Shown here: positions 53,501 through 64,000 of the stretch, one piece after another
How positions within the stretch are numbered: position 1 is the stretch's first letter
How the letters are laid out: every line of letters starts with the position of its first letter
Assembly: GCF_002078875.1 (NCBI RefSeq)
Contig: NC_034411.1
Coordinates: 33,932,260 to 33,996,259 of the forward strand
Length of the DNA: 64,000 nt
Source of the DNA: Numida meleagris
Lineage: Eukaryota > Chordata > Aves > Galliformes > Numididae
Reading direction: 5' to 3'
Made by a program: the position numbers and the translations under genes
Notes under the pieces: generated by a model
What the model was told of the DNA's origin: nothing
The model's input: the letters and a program-made list of their open reading frames with translations, nothing else
Databases searched by the model: none

Positions 53501-56500
53501 GACTCATCTTGATGCCTCCCTGTGCAACCTGCTGTAGGGAACTGCTTTAGCAGGGGGTAGACTCCATGATCTCCAGAGGTCCCTCCCAACCCCTACAGTT
53601 CTGTGATACTGTGAAGTGATCTAAATTCCCGTACAACTTCATGCTAAAAGGAAACATTGCCAACTTGAAAAATGTAAGGACGCAATATCTATTAGTATAA
53701 AAACTCTGATCGCTTTAACAGATGTTGAGGAAAGAAAAAAACTGCACCTCTTCACCCTTATTTCCCTCCCCCTAGATTGTTTACACTGGGACATATTTCC
53801 TGGGTATTGCATGATATAGGAGCTCCCACTGGTTCCACTGGGATTCACAGGTGAGTCAGCATTGCTAATAGTGTGGACTTTGCAAACTGTGTAAACATTC
53901 AAGCACAGCGTGTAAATTCCTTTCAGATACAAAAACAAAATGCTCCTATTTTCCAAGACCCTGGCTTAAAGTATCATTTTAATTTCAAAATAAATTGAGC
54001 TTAAAACTTAGAAAACAAATGTGAAACAAGAAAAGCAAATAGGTTTTTGCCTGGAGAGCTTGGAAAAGTGATAATATTAAATAAGGAGAACTAATAATGA
54101 CAAAGGAACACAATCCTTAATTTTTTCTCAATTGCAGGGTTCTTCAGGACTAGGAATGACTTTACATAACTGAATTTTTGTATTTAGAAGTGAGGCTGCT
54201 TGGAAAAATTAGAAGGAGAAAGCTGAGTAATGTTCAACAAGGCAACAATTCATTGCCTAGGGAGGTGCTGCTAGTTGCAGCACATAAATCATAATAGCCT
54301 TGTATCCTAATATTTGTGTGAGCTCGCAAGGTCATGTATAATGAAATGTAGGTTGAGGAACCCTGCAGGCATCCAGAGTAACCTTGCAGAAGCAGCAGCT
54401 GAGGCAGTAAACTTGCTGTGCTAGAGCTGCCTCTTCCTCTTGTGGAAACGCAGGCTCATGCTTTCTCGAATTCCTTCCCAAACACATTCAGACTACAAGT
54501 AAACAATCTCAGCCCGGGTTCTGGTGGTCAGCCTGGGAGTTCTCCAACTTCTGTATTGTCACTCAGGGAAAAAATGTGGAAGATAAACCATACTCTAAGA
54601 AAAACAGGAGTATTTTGGCTTTTGTTGTATCCAGACTGACAAAGCCCATGCAAACGTATTTGAAATTCTCTCTCCCAATTTGATTGAGAGCACCTTTTTG
54701 TTGATCATTTTTCAGTGGCAGCTAGTATCATTTTCTTCTGTCTATCCTTTAAACTCAAGGTCTAGCAGGTAAGACATTCACCAGTGAAACATCTTATCTT
54801 TCCCTGAGTCAATTGGACCCAGGGATTGGGTCCAATCTCTTATGTGTTACCATCCAGAAGAGCATCCTATGCACTATCCAGAAGTTTGCTTTATTGTGAT
54901 AAAATAGCTCAGATGGCTGCTGAATCAGGCAAAGCAGGCAGAAAGCAGGAACTCTTAACTTTTCAGAAGACCGCCAGACTAGTAACTACAGAATCACTGC
55001 TCAATGTTTCAGTAATTTACATGAAATCAACAGAATATAATAACAATGACTCAAAGCATTATGGAATTACCATAAAATGTAGAAGATTTGCAAATAAAGT
55101 CCTGCAGAGTAGATGTCAGCGGTGGAGTTTGAGGTCTTGAGCAATTACGTTTAATAACAATGATTAATCAGAACAATAGGTAGAGGCACAAGCACCATCA
55201 TCAGATCTGCAGTCTGTCTCTTCCTAAATTAATGCTTCTCAGTTTCTACTTTGACTGAAGATAATTACAAACTAACTCAATACTCAATTGCTGGCAAAAT
55301 AATGAATTGCTGAAAGCAACTCAGATCTAGCCCTTATGCATTCCTCGAATCGCATGAGAACATCGTGAAAATTGATAGTAACTCAAACATTTCAGTTGCA
55401 TATCCAGAGCAGCAACCACTTTACTATCAAATTCACTGAGGGCAATGGGATGCAGATTTTAATTTGGGTCTGACCATTTTAAAACTCCCGTAGTAGTAAG
55501 CAGACAACAGCTATGCTAACATGTCAGCACCAAAGAAGTAACATCATACTTACTGTTGATGTGAAGAACAAACTTTAGTAAGCTTTTCCAACTCTTCACT
55601 ACTCAGTTCTTTAGCTGAATTCCTCAGTGTTCTAACTGGACTAGAAACTGCTGCTTTCCATTTTCTTTCTAAATTAAATCCAAATATCCAAATATCCAAA
55701 CTATTACAAAAGTAATATTTGCTTAACATAAAACATGAATATTAAACTAATTCATGGGAAAATTTTTACAGCTTCTCCACTGCTATGATCTACAATCTTG
55801 TTTCAGACTGTGTAAAAAGCATCATATTTTGTCATAACATGCTTTATTTATGTCACATGAGATTGAAACTTGAAGTAAAAAATAAGCCCCAAAAAGCTAT
55901 GGGGCTTATACATAATAAATAAAGTATTTGCAACCTTTTTTCACGAAATGTGCAAAAAGGGATCCAAAGAAGGAATGCTTGTCTCATAACAAACTTGGGA
56001 AATCTAGATATAAACGCTACTTTTGCTGTTTACCAGCTTTAAGCTTGCAAAACATATACTCTATTATTTAGAAGGGCAAAACAAATGAACTCTTCCTACT
56101 ACCATATTAAATAAGCCCGTACTTACCCCATTGTTCCTGTATGGAAGAAAGATTTGCAAGCAGCTGCTCATGATACAATCGTTCAAGCTGAATGAACTTC
56201 ATTGCCTTCTCATCTTAAAGGCAGGTTAAAGAAAAATGCACATGCATGGGGACATATGACTATTTCTTTGTTTTTGACATCATATTTGAATGGAAAATCA
56301 TTATGTACCTGAAACATCATTAAATCAGACTGAATTAGCGTCCAGATTTCTGTGCAAGGGAGAAAATTATAGCAGACATGAATACAGCATATGAGAACAA
56401 AGGTAAGCTCCAAAAATGAAAACTATTCTTTTCAGCAATTACCTCTTCCCACATGTCTTGTGGCCAACAGAAGGTTTTCTAGCAAAGAGATGAGCAACCT

Positions 56501-59500
56501 GTTACTGTGCTGACAACTGCTTAGTAAGTCAAAGCTCTCGGAAATGAAAAGCAAAACCATTACACAAATGCTAGTATACATCACTCAAGAAATACAACTG
56601 TGTGTCAGTAAACATAACTAACTGAAAATACAACTCCTTTTTACTCATCAGCTGGAGACAGTATCAAAAAAATGTCAACAACTCAAACTCTGCAAAACAC
56701 CCTTCCACTATGCATCCACTGTATTTAACACTGTTGGACAGCTAAAACACCTTTCCTCTTCGTAAAGATTCTGCTTAATTTTTTTCTCCATGAAGACAAC
56801 TTTCCCTCCCATAGGGTTATCAGTGTATTCAGACAGCTATCAATGTATCTTTATAATTTGTAATAGTGGAGGGTATTTCTAGCTCTATCAAGCTCAAGCT
56901 GTTTGTTGATCTGCTTAAAGCCATGTTTATCAGCTGTTTCAAATTTAATTACACAGCCCTATGAGTACGGAAGTATTCTGAACAAAGTTGTTAATAATAT
57001 AGAAAAAATAATAATTTCCATTCTTCATTTTAATTAAAATATTGGAGTAATTATTATAAACACACAAGCAGTTGTGTGGTACACTGGTTATTTTTGTTAG
57101 GCTCATGCACCATACAAATGGAATGGCTTATAAACAACAGTATTAACAGAAAGAATCTTCCTTGCCTTCAAGAACTGCGTTACTGGGAAGAGAAATAGAG
57201 ATCAGAGAGATAGCCTTAGAGGATCGCAGCAACAACCCTGAATTATTGTTAAATATGCAGTTCTACACTGGATGAATTAAAACACCCATCATGGATAATT
57301 AACACAATGTAACATGATCAAGTAAGTTCTTTATTAACCTCAGGAAACTGATGGCTGCAAGTACAGGGGAGATATCCTTCATAAATATGTATTATATTGT
57401 GGTGTTAAATTCCACATGCCAGGTTTATATTACACTTTAAATATTTCCTTTGATCTGATATAAAGATAGGGCTCTTCGATTAAAGCAATTTCTATACAAG
57501 AGAAACGGTATTTCTGTCATATTGTTGGATGTTTTTAAAATTTTGTGTATCTTTGCGTGCACAGCCATAATTTTCCTGTAGAAATTTTCTATTCTGCTAA
57601 TTTGTGTTATAAACTTTTGGTTTTTTTTTTCCTTTTTCTGATGGATGTTTTTGAAGACAATGATGACTAATTTTACATACTACCTTTAAAATATTGCTAT
57701 AGCTGTTTCTCTGTTTTTATACTATAGCCAAATATAATTTGGCAAGATTTCAAGAATACATTTCCATGTTTCTTTTGCTTTGCTATTCAATCATTATAAT
57801 TGCCCACTTACTCCATTTTGTTTTTACAAAGGTAACAAGATACATAACAAAGAAATAACGTGTAAGCACAGACTGTGTTAAATCTATGATGCACCTTAGT
57901 GAATCATATACACATGAAGGGCTTACAACTTGCCTCTTCTTTTTACAGCCTGAACATTTCCCTTCAAAAGCAAACATAAAAATAGCTAGTCTAGTTTTAA
58001 AAAAATTATATACTTTTATTTTAAGGTTTAATATAATTATTATCTCCCAGAATTACTGAAATATCTTAATTATTACCAGTTCAACTGTTCTAACTTTTTG
58101 ACCAAACTTGTTTACATTATCTAGGAATAAATCAAAATAAGCACTTAGCTGTTCCCAGAGGCAATCACCCCCAGTTTCCTGTGACAGTTTCTCAAACTAC
58201 TTTGCTATGACTTTGAATAATTAGCATTTGACAAAGAACACGATGCTGTTGTATGCAGGTTACTGATCTCCCTAAGCACAATGAGTTTGGTATTTTTATT
58301 CTGATCTAGACACTAATAGTAAATACTCTAGTCAACCGCTGTGATAATCTGGTTCTTACTATGACAGTGCCCTATTTGATAGAACAGAACATAAATCCTA
58401 TCTAGATTGGACATATTTCCAGTTATTAGTACTTGGAACTAAACTTATCCTATAAAACACATGTCCTTTGAAAACATTTTCTTACTTCCTCGTTTCAGCA
58501 CAACTACTAATGATTGTATCAGCACAGTTTTTGAAAGTGAATTTATTACTTAAATTATATTCCAGCTGTCTGATTAGGGAGGAGCTGCTAACAGTGTGTA
58601 TTCACTCATGGGTAAATTATGGCTCTTCATTTCTTTTTAACCCTGACCCACAACCTGTGAGTCAATGTCAAAGTATGTATTTTCTGTTTTATCATGTCAT
58701 GTTATTTTAATACCACATAACAAATTTTACAGGTAAAAGGATACATTCCTCCTCTTGAAAATAGGTCTCAGCTATCTGAAAAAGAAAAGAAAAACAGAAA
58801 AATGAGCATCCCCTCATTTTTATGAGAGTGGCAGGGACATAATTTGAACTTTTCATTATAGCTTTAAACATCTGCTTTGTAGATTCATATTTAGTTCTCA
58901 GAGAATACAAATGTTCAGACTAAATGCATATACTCTTATTCTAAGAAAGATGCTTAAAGAGAATATCAAACAAAGACATTGTAAGTTTACTCGCAGAAAT
59001 GAATTTGCCCAAATGTCTGTTGGGTTTTGTCTTGTTACAACGACATTTATTTCAGCAATTTTAAAAAATGATTATATTAGAAAATTATAAAATGACAGAA
59101 GAATTGTGTTTAATAACAGATGAGTTTTATTTCTATTACTGACCACGATGCAAGATCATTGTTGAGCTCTCCTGAGCATTACAGTGCAACATGATAAAAT
59201 GGAAAAGCTGAGGCTTCCTGACTGATGAGAAAAGAACAATCTCTGGATCAAAGATACTGAAAGTAACACCTACTGCAAGATCACAGATATACCAACAAGC
59301 TTCCTGTTTATATCCTATTTACAATATTTCAAATTTCAAGCATTTGAAATTCATGAGATAAACATGAGAGGACTGAATTTCTTAGGTTTTTTTTGTTACT
59401 CCCAGTTCACCAGCCGAATCCAGATAACATCATTGCAGGAACCTTCTTCCGCTTTCTTTCATGAAGCTACTCTTCTGTGTTAAAAAAATCTAAAGACCCT

Positions 59501-62500
59501 CTGCTTCTAATGTCAGTTCCCAAAGTGTAGCACCTTGGTATCTGAAACTCTTTAAGAATAGAGGTCATACAGTTCAGCCAGACAGCATCTGTTTGATTAG
59601 CATTGTTGCTATGATAGAACAAACGTGAGTCTTTTCCTCCTGAAACTGACATTTCTATAATGTAACAATTAAAACTGGATTTGTAACAATACGGCTCTAA
59701 CCAAAGAAGACCATTCCTCGCCTCTGACAATTAGTCTTAGAGATTTACAACAAGAAAAACTTATTTGTGCTTGGCAGAAAAATAGGTAGACTTTCCCCAA
59801 AATCAGAATAATAATGATGGGCTTGTTTGTAAATGCAATAAAACAATGATACATAAACCTCAGAAGTAAAAACATGTTTTCCAAACATCCCAATACAAAT
59901 TGCTTGATATGTCTTAGGAAGAAAGAGAATGTGTTTGGTTGACATGTTTTGAATTTGGAAACCCAGATTGTGTTTTCAGTTCTGTCACAGTTTCTGTGTG
60001 ACTTTGAAAAGGTTGTTTGCCTTAGGGTTTGGCTTCCTCACGCATGAAGCTGTGAACAGATTTCATCTCCACTGCGGTCAGTGACACCCCTTCATGTTTG
60101 TCAAGAGTTTTGAAATTCTTGCCCTAACGGTATTGTTTTCCAGAGCAGACCTAGGTACTGACTCATAGATAAACACCAAATTAGACATGGCTACAAGTAC
60201 AAATGGTTAACCCTAACGGTAAGTTTCAAATAAATTAAGGGACAATAAGAAATAACTTCACTTAAACACAAATCTTAAAACAACGACAAAACAAAAAACA
60301 GAAACCCTCCTATGTTAAATGTGAAGCATCTATAACTTGCGATATGAAGAAGAAGCCTCTCTCTATCATCTCTTATCTCTGTCAAAAGAGAATAAGAATG
60401 CAGGTGTGTCATCATAGTGAAAATATTTAAAATATTACAATGGTCCAATTTTCTACATTAAGGACAACGTAACTAAGTCAAGTCAGACGCTGTATCATGC
60501 CTCTACAGCTTATGAGTCACTTCAGCCAAACAAAAAGTCATCCAGCCCACTGTTAGTCCAACACAACTGAACTATGCATTTATAGTGCATTGAGTCCTAG
60601 CCACATACTTTTCAAAGTGTGCTTTACAAATTACACAAGGTACAAAATGTAATTTATACATCAGCTACCTTGCATTTCTGAGTCCTAAATATTCTACTAG
60701 TGTCCTACATATCATGGAAAGCCTGTCCTTAAGAGTTTCCTTCAACAGCAGAATGTACTTTTGAGACAGCTTATAATTTAACATATATATTAGGGAGGAC
60801 ATATTTGCCTTGATCCTCTGTTAAACAACAAAACTTGAAAATACACTGTCCAGATATGACTATTGACATATGTTGAATCAACGCATCTTTTTCCTACTGA
60901 GAAAAAGTCTCAATCACAAAGTTGTGTGCAACAACCCAGAATCATAGGAAGTACCTGATGGAGATACAGGGGCAGTATCGTTGAATCCAGGTGCTCAACC
61001 TCTTCACGGAGCAAAGAGAAAAGGGACTGCAACGTTTGTTTTTGTTCTTTTTGGTGAGAATTTTCATTTGCTTCAACAGCACCTTCAGAATGCACAGAAT
61101 CTGTATGTGTAACAAGAGTATTTTCCTCCTTGATTGCTGTGGTTCCCACTGAAGGAACTCCTTTAAAAAGAACAAGTACTTAGGTTAGGATTCAAAATTA
61201 TACGTTGAGCTTCATTTTTAGGAAATTTCAATGTAAAAGCTGTGACTAAAATCTTATTATCTTAAATAATAGTCCTGTAAGTAAATAAAATATTGGTCTT
61301 GTCAAAATTAGTTGCGATAGGTCTGTCTCAATGTCAGCTCACCTACCTGGAAAGACACAGTGACACATCTCAGCTATTTTTGTACACTACTAACTGGGAC
61401 TCAGCTTCAACTTGGAATGAAAAAAAAAATACCTAGCAAAAACTGTTTTAGAGTGATTAAAAAGAGACCAGGAATCTAAAATGAAATGTTGTGGCTGAGG
61501 CTAGTTTCAGCAGCTAAAATCAATACTTAGGAGTTCAGACACAAGTGGCCAAACTTCCATGTTAAAACAGGTGAGAAGTTTGGCTCTGAATGGACTGAAA
61601 GAAGAAAAGAAAGAAGAGTGAGTTCCAGAAAGGCATGGAGTGCTTTGTGATGAGCAGGTGTTCTGGTGGTGGCCATCTACTTCCAGGGAAGGGCTGTTGG
61701 CTTGCTGAGACACATGCCTGAAGAATGCACTGAATGGCTACGTCAAGTAGGTTATTTGTGCCTGCTAAGGAGCTTGTAAAAGAAGTCCAGGGAAGGAAGG
61801 GCTCCTATTGAGAAGGCGAATTCAACCTGCTCCCTGGATGACAACACAGCGTCTCCTCACAGTGATGACAGGAACTTAAAGGACAGAAAGAAGCAGATGA
61901 TGTGGGAATTCTGCTGTGGGACGCAGACACCAGCGAGGATTGTACTGCTGAGTGAAAATGAAAACATCCCTAGACAGCAAGATTGTTTGGGAGTCCAGGA
62001 GATGAGCTAGTAATGGTGATCCCCTTTGGCACCAACAACATAAGGAATTTAATGAACAGAATTTCTGACTAGGCAGGAAACCAGTACCTGCCTGGTACAC
62101 TCCCTCCCAGTCCACTGTTGTCTGTCTACCACTTTTAGAGAAGTAAAAAAGAAAGGCATGCAGATGAAGGACTGGCAATGTATGTGAAGTGTAATGTAAA
62201 GTGTGACAGCACAAAAATATTGCAGGAAAAAGATTCTGGGTATAAATCCTATATTTTATTGTTAGAAATGCAAAGTTCTCAGTGCCTTGGAGGAGAGGTT
62301 CTTGAAGGACTGGAAGCAAGGGTAAGGCTTGAAGGTCGCTTTTCAGAATGGAGAAAAGTCAGTGGCGGGATACTCATGGAGTATCTTCACTTCCTTCTCC
62401 AAGCCAAAGATGGCCAATGAAACTGTGCAAATGACAAAGGTCTTTGGGGCAGTCAAATGCTGCATGAATGGTGATGAACTTGAGCTGACAAAAAGCTGGC

Positions 62501-63656
62501 ATATAAGTTGCAGTGTAGGTAAAATTATCAACTATTGCCTGTACAATTCCAATTTCAAAAACGGATAATATAATTCAGGAAAGATCTTAGAGTCCTTAAT
62601 AGCTCTGGAGCTATAATTTAAGAGTTAATAGCTCTGGAGAATCACTAGAATATGAGCATCATCTGCCAAAAAAAAAAAAAAACAACAAAATGTTGAGCAT
62701 GACCAGAGAGACTGTTGAGAACAAAATTGAGGATACAATTTTGCTGACTTGGAATGATGACTTTATGGCAGTGCACAGTTCCAGTATCTTCTCAAGACAG
62801 GTACAGAGGTTTACAGCAAGTACGGAGACAATGCCCGAAATGATCAACAAGCTCAGAGCAAATTAGTAGTAATGTATCATGAGGAAAAACTATTAAGTCT
62901 GGACTCCTTGTCTTCAAGAAAAGAAGCTGAGTGGAGATAGGATTGAGACTTGTCAGGTAGAGAAGACAGAACAAACTAAATGGACTGTATACCCATTTTG
63001 CATTGGTTAAACCAGCACAAGATACTTTAAACAGGAATTTAAAGTGCCTGCTAACAACTATAAGCCAACAATTGCAGTAGACTGAAAAGGAGAAACTGAC
63101 AAAAAAAGGATCATAAATGGGTACTAAAGCAAGTAGGCAGAGGCATACCTACTAATATCTATAATTCAGCAACAGTAGAACGTGGGGAAGTATGTGAGAC
63201 AGACTGCAGAAAATGGTCAGGCTTGCATACGCTCCCTAAATAGCATCTCTCATTACTACTATCAGAGACAAAGCACTGGACTAGGTGGACAGGCAGGGCA
63301 GTTCTACTTTGTTAAATATCTCCTCCTGTAAGAATCAGCAAAAAGTTCAGGAATTGATGACACCACAAAATAAAACTAAGACTGTGGCACAAGCTTTGTT
63401 GATATGACACTGCTGCTGAGGGGTAAGGAGAGATGGGATCTCTTGCTGACACAGTTATGCTATCATAAAGATCTGTGAAAGTGCTTGCATCAGTAAGTTT
63501 CTTCCTTTAAGTAAAACAGTTTTAGTACAAAGCTCGGCTTTGTTTCTGCAAAGCTGGCTACTTTTACTGACAGAACATACTGCGTTAGTAAAGAGCAGGT
63601 GCCTACCCAATCCTAAAGCAGTTGATTTCTCCAATTCATGAACAAACTTACTTTCT
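38330..63656 (-). CDS. CNST: CNST (consortin, PPP1R64), last ten coding exons; 5' end outside window
   Basis: Exons in transcript order: 63607-63656 (tentative), 60955-61160, 58745-58775, 56127-56213, 55554-55668, 53253-53274, 52984-53080, 47857-48731, 40157-40292, 38330-38535. All junctions are GT-AG and the phases agree, giving 607 codons plus TAG; human consortin is about 725 residues, so roughly 120 N-terminal residues lie beyond 64 kb. The first part encodes a conserved helical module (SLFSLLREEVEHLD, IAETYFQEEEYEKAMKF, QLERLYHEQLLANLSSIQEQ) that is TPR-like in appearance. A long acidic Ser-rich linker follows, holding LSVAAGKDHMEE and ending SLDELARRIEIAE. Then come SILK and RVRF PP1-docking motifs, one transmembrane helix and a short lumenal tail ending ELKHWIAFS. 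Known role: trans-Golgi receptor that moves connexins to the plasma membrane. Confidence 0.94.
38593..39065 (+). mobile_element. solo LTR (ERVL-like) with 5-bp target-site duplication
   Basis: The LTR runs 38598-39060 (463 bp), starting TGTCCTGGTTTTAT and ending CTGTGGCA, so it has TG...CA termini. The flanking 5 bp are identical: GTATG at 38593-38597 and 39061-39065. An AATAAA signal sits at 38852-38857. The CT-rich then AAGGAGAGGGAGGGATGTTG end resembles the 3' ends of avian ERVL LTRs. No gag, pol or env sequence is attached, so it is a recombined solo LTR. It lies in the last CNST intron, antisense to the gene. The termini and duplication are seen directly; the ERVL class is inferred from the 5-bp duplication and terminal wording. 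Confidence 0.85.
39809..39839. repeat. perfect inverted repeat (13-bp stem, 5-nt loop)
   Basis: GTACTGGAATATT, loop ATGAA, then AATATTCCAGTAC. It lies in the last CNST intron, about 320 nt downstream of the PP1-motif exon in the transcribed direction. Confidence 0.75.
40157..40292 (-). CDS. CNST: CNST exon carrying SILK and RVxF PP1-docking motifs
   Basis: Encodes 45 residues plus one base. SILK is at 40257-40268 and RVRF at 40185-40196, within KRRVRFQEMDD. SILK upstream of RVxF is the known arrangement in several protein phosphatase 1 regulators, and CNST carries the alias PPP1R64. Both motifs are intact here. The exon is bounded by GATAG and GGTATT splice sites. Confidence 0.93.
40293..47856 (-). 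other. large CNST intron (7.6 kb)
   Basis: Between the acidic exon and the PP1-motif exon. It contains the 41-bp tandem duplication and poly(T)/poly(A) runs near 42175, 45665 and 47620. I see no nested gene or recognisable RNA. Confidence 0.6.
42906..42989. repeat. exact 2 x 41-bp tandem duplication
   Basis: The 41-bp unit beginning AAGTGCTTATATAGTAGTGG is repeated head to tail with no mismatch. Copy 1 starts at 42906 and copy 2 at 42947, and the repeat ends at 42989. Complete identity indicates a recent duplication or a length polymorphism. Confidence 0.95.
47857..48731 (-). CDS. CNST: CNST large acidic exon
   Basis: An 875-nt exon: two bases complete a Gly codon, then 291 codons. It is rich in Ser, Glu and Asp and probably disordered. 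Conserved islands are LSVAAGKDHMEE near the start and SPERASY...SLDELARRIEIAE at the end. The open frame continues past the GTAAAT donor at 47856 into the intron, but the downstream exon is reached only by splicing. Confidence 0.95.
48732..52983 (-). other. CNST intron (4.3 kb) with a cryptic exon-like segment
   Basis: AT-rich intron sequence with a CA-rich tract at about 51414-51443. The only coding-like signal is the segment at 49455-49563, reported separately. Nothing else is recognised. Confidence 0.55.
49455..49563 (-). other. exon-like segment in CNST intron, status unknown
   Basis: A pyrimidine tract (CCCTTTCTCTCTTC) leads to a CATAAG acceptor at 49564-49565, and a good donor (GTAGGT) follows 49455. 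An ATG at 49519-49521 opens 22 codons plus one base (MSSNLIHISDQASIPSLADH and on). The phase at the donor matches the next CNST exon at 48731. It could be an alternative first exon. If included as a cassette after 52984-53080, it would reach a TAG after 15 codons, acting as a poison exon. The ATG context is weak (CCGATGT). I do not recognise the peptide. Confidence 0.3.
52984..53080 (-). CDS. CNST: CNST exon
   Basis: Encodes 32 residues plus one base (PVVAENTLGSGCLLQLIGSE and on). It aligns in position with the human segment that follows the helical module. The acceptor TTTTACAG and donor GTATGT are clear. Confidence 0.88.
53253..53274 (-). CDS. CNST: CNST 22-nt microexon
   Basis: Only 22 nt: one base completes a Gln codon, then PQAPQNK. 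The acceptor is TTGCTGCAG and the donor GTAAGA. It keeps the frame between the exons at 55554-55668 and 52984-53080, and the residues fall where human has DPLLSKHK. Skipping it would shift the frame. Confidence 0.82.
53358..53613 (+). mobile_element. CR1 LINE 3' portion in CNST intron
   Basis: GTGACAGGACAAGGGGTAGC, AACAGGCTGCCCAGAAAGGT, CTCCTCTGGAGATATTCAAG, GATCTCCAGAGGTCCCTCCC and TACAGTTCTGTGATACTGTG. It is 5'-truncated with an intact 3' end. It sits about 84 bp upstream of the 22-nt microexon in the transcribed direction, antisense to CNST. Confidence 0.93.
55554..55668 (-). CDS. CNST: CNST exon
   Basis: Encodes RKWKAAVSSPVRTLRNSAKE and 17 further residues ending CSSHQ, with two bases of the next codon. 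The acceptor is AATTTAG and the donor GTAAGT. Counterpart of the human segment starting ETKWKT. Confidence 0.92.
56127..56213 (-). CDS. CNST: CNST exon of the conserved helical module
   Basis: Encodes EKAMKFIQLERLYHEQLLAN and eight further residues ending EQW. It is nearly identical to human consortin. The acceptor CTTTAAG has a weak pyrimidine tract; the donor is GTAAGT. Confidence 0.94.
56214..58744 (-). other. CNST intron, no other feature seen
   Basis: A 2.5-kb AT-rich intron between the 31-nt microexon and the following exon. I see no repeat family that I can name. Confidence 0.55.
58745..58775 (-). CDS. CNST: CNST 31-nt microexon
   Basis: Ten codons (IAETYFQEEE) plus the first base of a Tyr codon, completed by the exon at 56127-56213. 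The acceptor tract TTTTCTTTTCTTTTTCAG is strong; the donor GTATCC is weak. The residues match human IAESYFQEED. Confidence 0.92.
60955..61160 (-). CDS. CNST: CNST exon starting the helical module
   Basis: Two bases complete a Gly codon, then 68 codons. The first half is a low-conservation Glu/Asn-rich stretch. The second half (LQSLFSLLREEVEHLDSTIL, then PLYLHQ) matches human consortin closely. The acceptor is TTTTTAAAG and the donor GTACTT. Confidence 0.92.
61161..63606 (-). other. CNST intron, no other feature seen
   Basis: A 2.4-kb AT-rich intron. It holds a 15-bp direct repeat TTAATAGCTCTGGAG at 62596-62610 and 62625-62639, and a poly(A) run near 62670. The open frames look random. Confidence 0.5.
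63607..63656 (-). CDS. CNST: tentative 50-nt CNST exon
   Basis: The acceptor TTGTTACAG (preceded by T-rich sequence) and donor GTAGGC bound 50 nt. Read in the frame required by the next exon (phase 1 at the donor), it encodes ESKFVHELEKSTALGL without a stop. Similarity to the human protein is weak here, so the call rests on splice sites and phase agreement. Confidence 0.5.
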
Positions 63657-64000
63657 CTGTAACAACAAAATGAATTTGATATATTTAGAGGACAAAATTT
63701 TACAAAATTAAGCAGTTTAGGTATTTGTTAAAATATGAGCATTACTTCACATGTGTCATTGCTGTAACTGGATAATGCTCATGTTATTAATGAAGTATGT
63801 CATGGCCTAAAGTGAGATTACTCATTGAAGATTAAGATCAGCCAATACTGACACTGCTTTTTCCATATAAAAGTGCATCTTGTTCTTAGAAAGCAGTACA
63901 CTCAGCCCAAGAGTTTCTGAACAGACCAAATTCTGTTTTGGAAGAAATTGTGACATACATCTCCAATTTGGAGGAAAAAATATTCAGAAGTATTGCTATT

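Noticed and set aside
1..64000. Prokaryotic-style systems, CRISPR arrays, tRNA/rRNA genes or an undescribed gene cluster
   Set aside because: No regularly spaced repeats, cloverleaf genes or clustered ORFs are visible; all supported coding signal belongs to three spliced vertebrate genes.

Overview
The window is vertebrate nuclear DNA from a bird. It has intron-rich genes with GT-AG splicing, several CR1 LINE 3' ends (the main avian retrotransposon), a solo retroviral LTR of the avian ERVL kind, and a CpG-island promoter. CR1 wording near 22.5 kb and 53.5 kb would fit a galliform such as chicken, but I cannot fix the species. There are no operons, CRISPR arrays, prokaryotic genes or recognisable tRNA/rRNA genes.

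Three protein-coding genes account for the coding signal. (1) Positions 264-2642, plus strand: the last three coding exons of a coiled-coil protein, most likely the tail of kinesin KIF28 (human symbol KIF28P), called mainly from gene order. (2) Positions 3794-11310, minus strand: a complete 12-exon SCCPDH, reconstructed as one open frame of 434 codons plus stop, with its CpG-island promoter at about 10.8-11.5 kb. (3) Positions 38330-63656, minus strand: the last ten coding exons of CNST (consortin, PPP1R64), one continuous frame of 607 codons plus stop; the N-terminal exons and promoter lie beyond 64 kb. The order CNST > SCCPDH > < KIF28 matches my recollection of human 1q44, so this looks like a conserved synteny block.

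About 27 kb (11.5-38.3 kb) separates the CNST 3' end from the SCCPDH promoter. I find no supportable gene there: it holds CR1 remnants, a MIR-like relic and AT-rich unique sequence. The CNST introns hold a CR1 copy, a 463-bp solo LTR with a perfect 5-bp target duplication, a recent exact 41-bp tandem duplication and a 13-bp-stem hairpin.

The genes are not a pathway. SCCPDH is a Rossmann-fold putative oxidoreductase linked to membranes and lipid droplets, CNST is a trans-Golgi connexin-trafficking receptor and PP1-binding protein, and KIF28 is a kinesin-3-like motor. I see no convincing new biological system. The most useful leads are two CNST microexons, an exon-like cryptic segment in a CNST intron, the LTR lying 57 bp from the acceptor of the last CNST exon, and a tandem NAGNAG acceptor in the last KIF28 exon.
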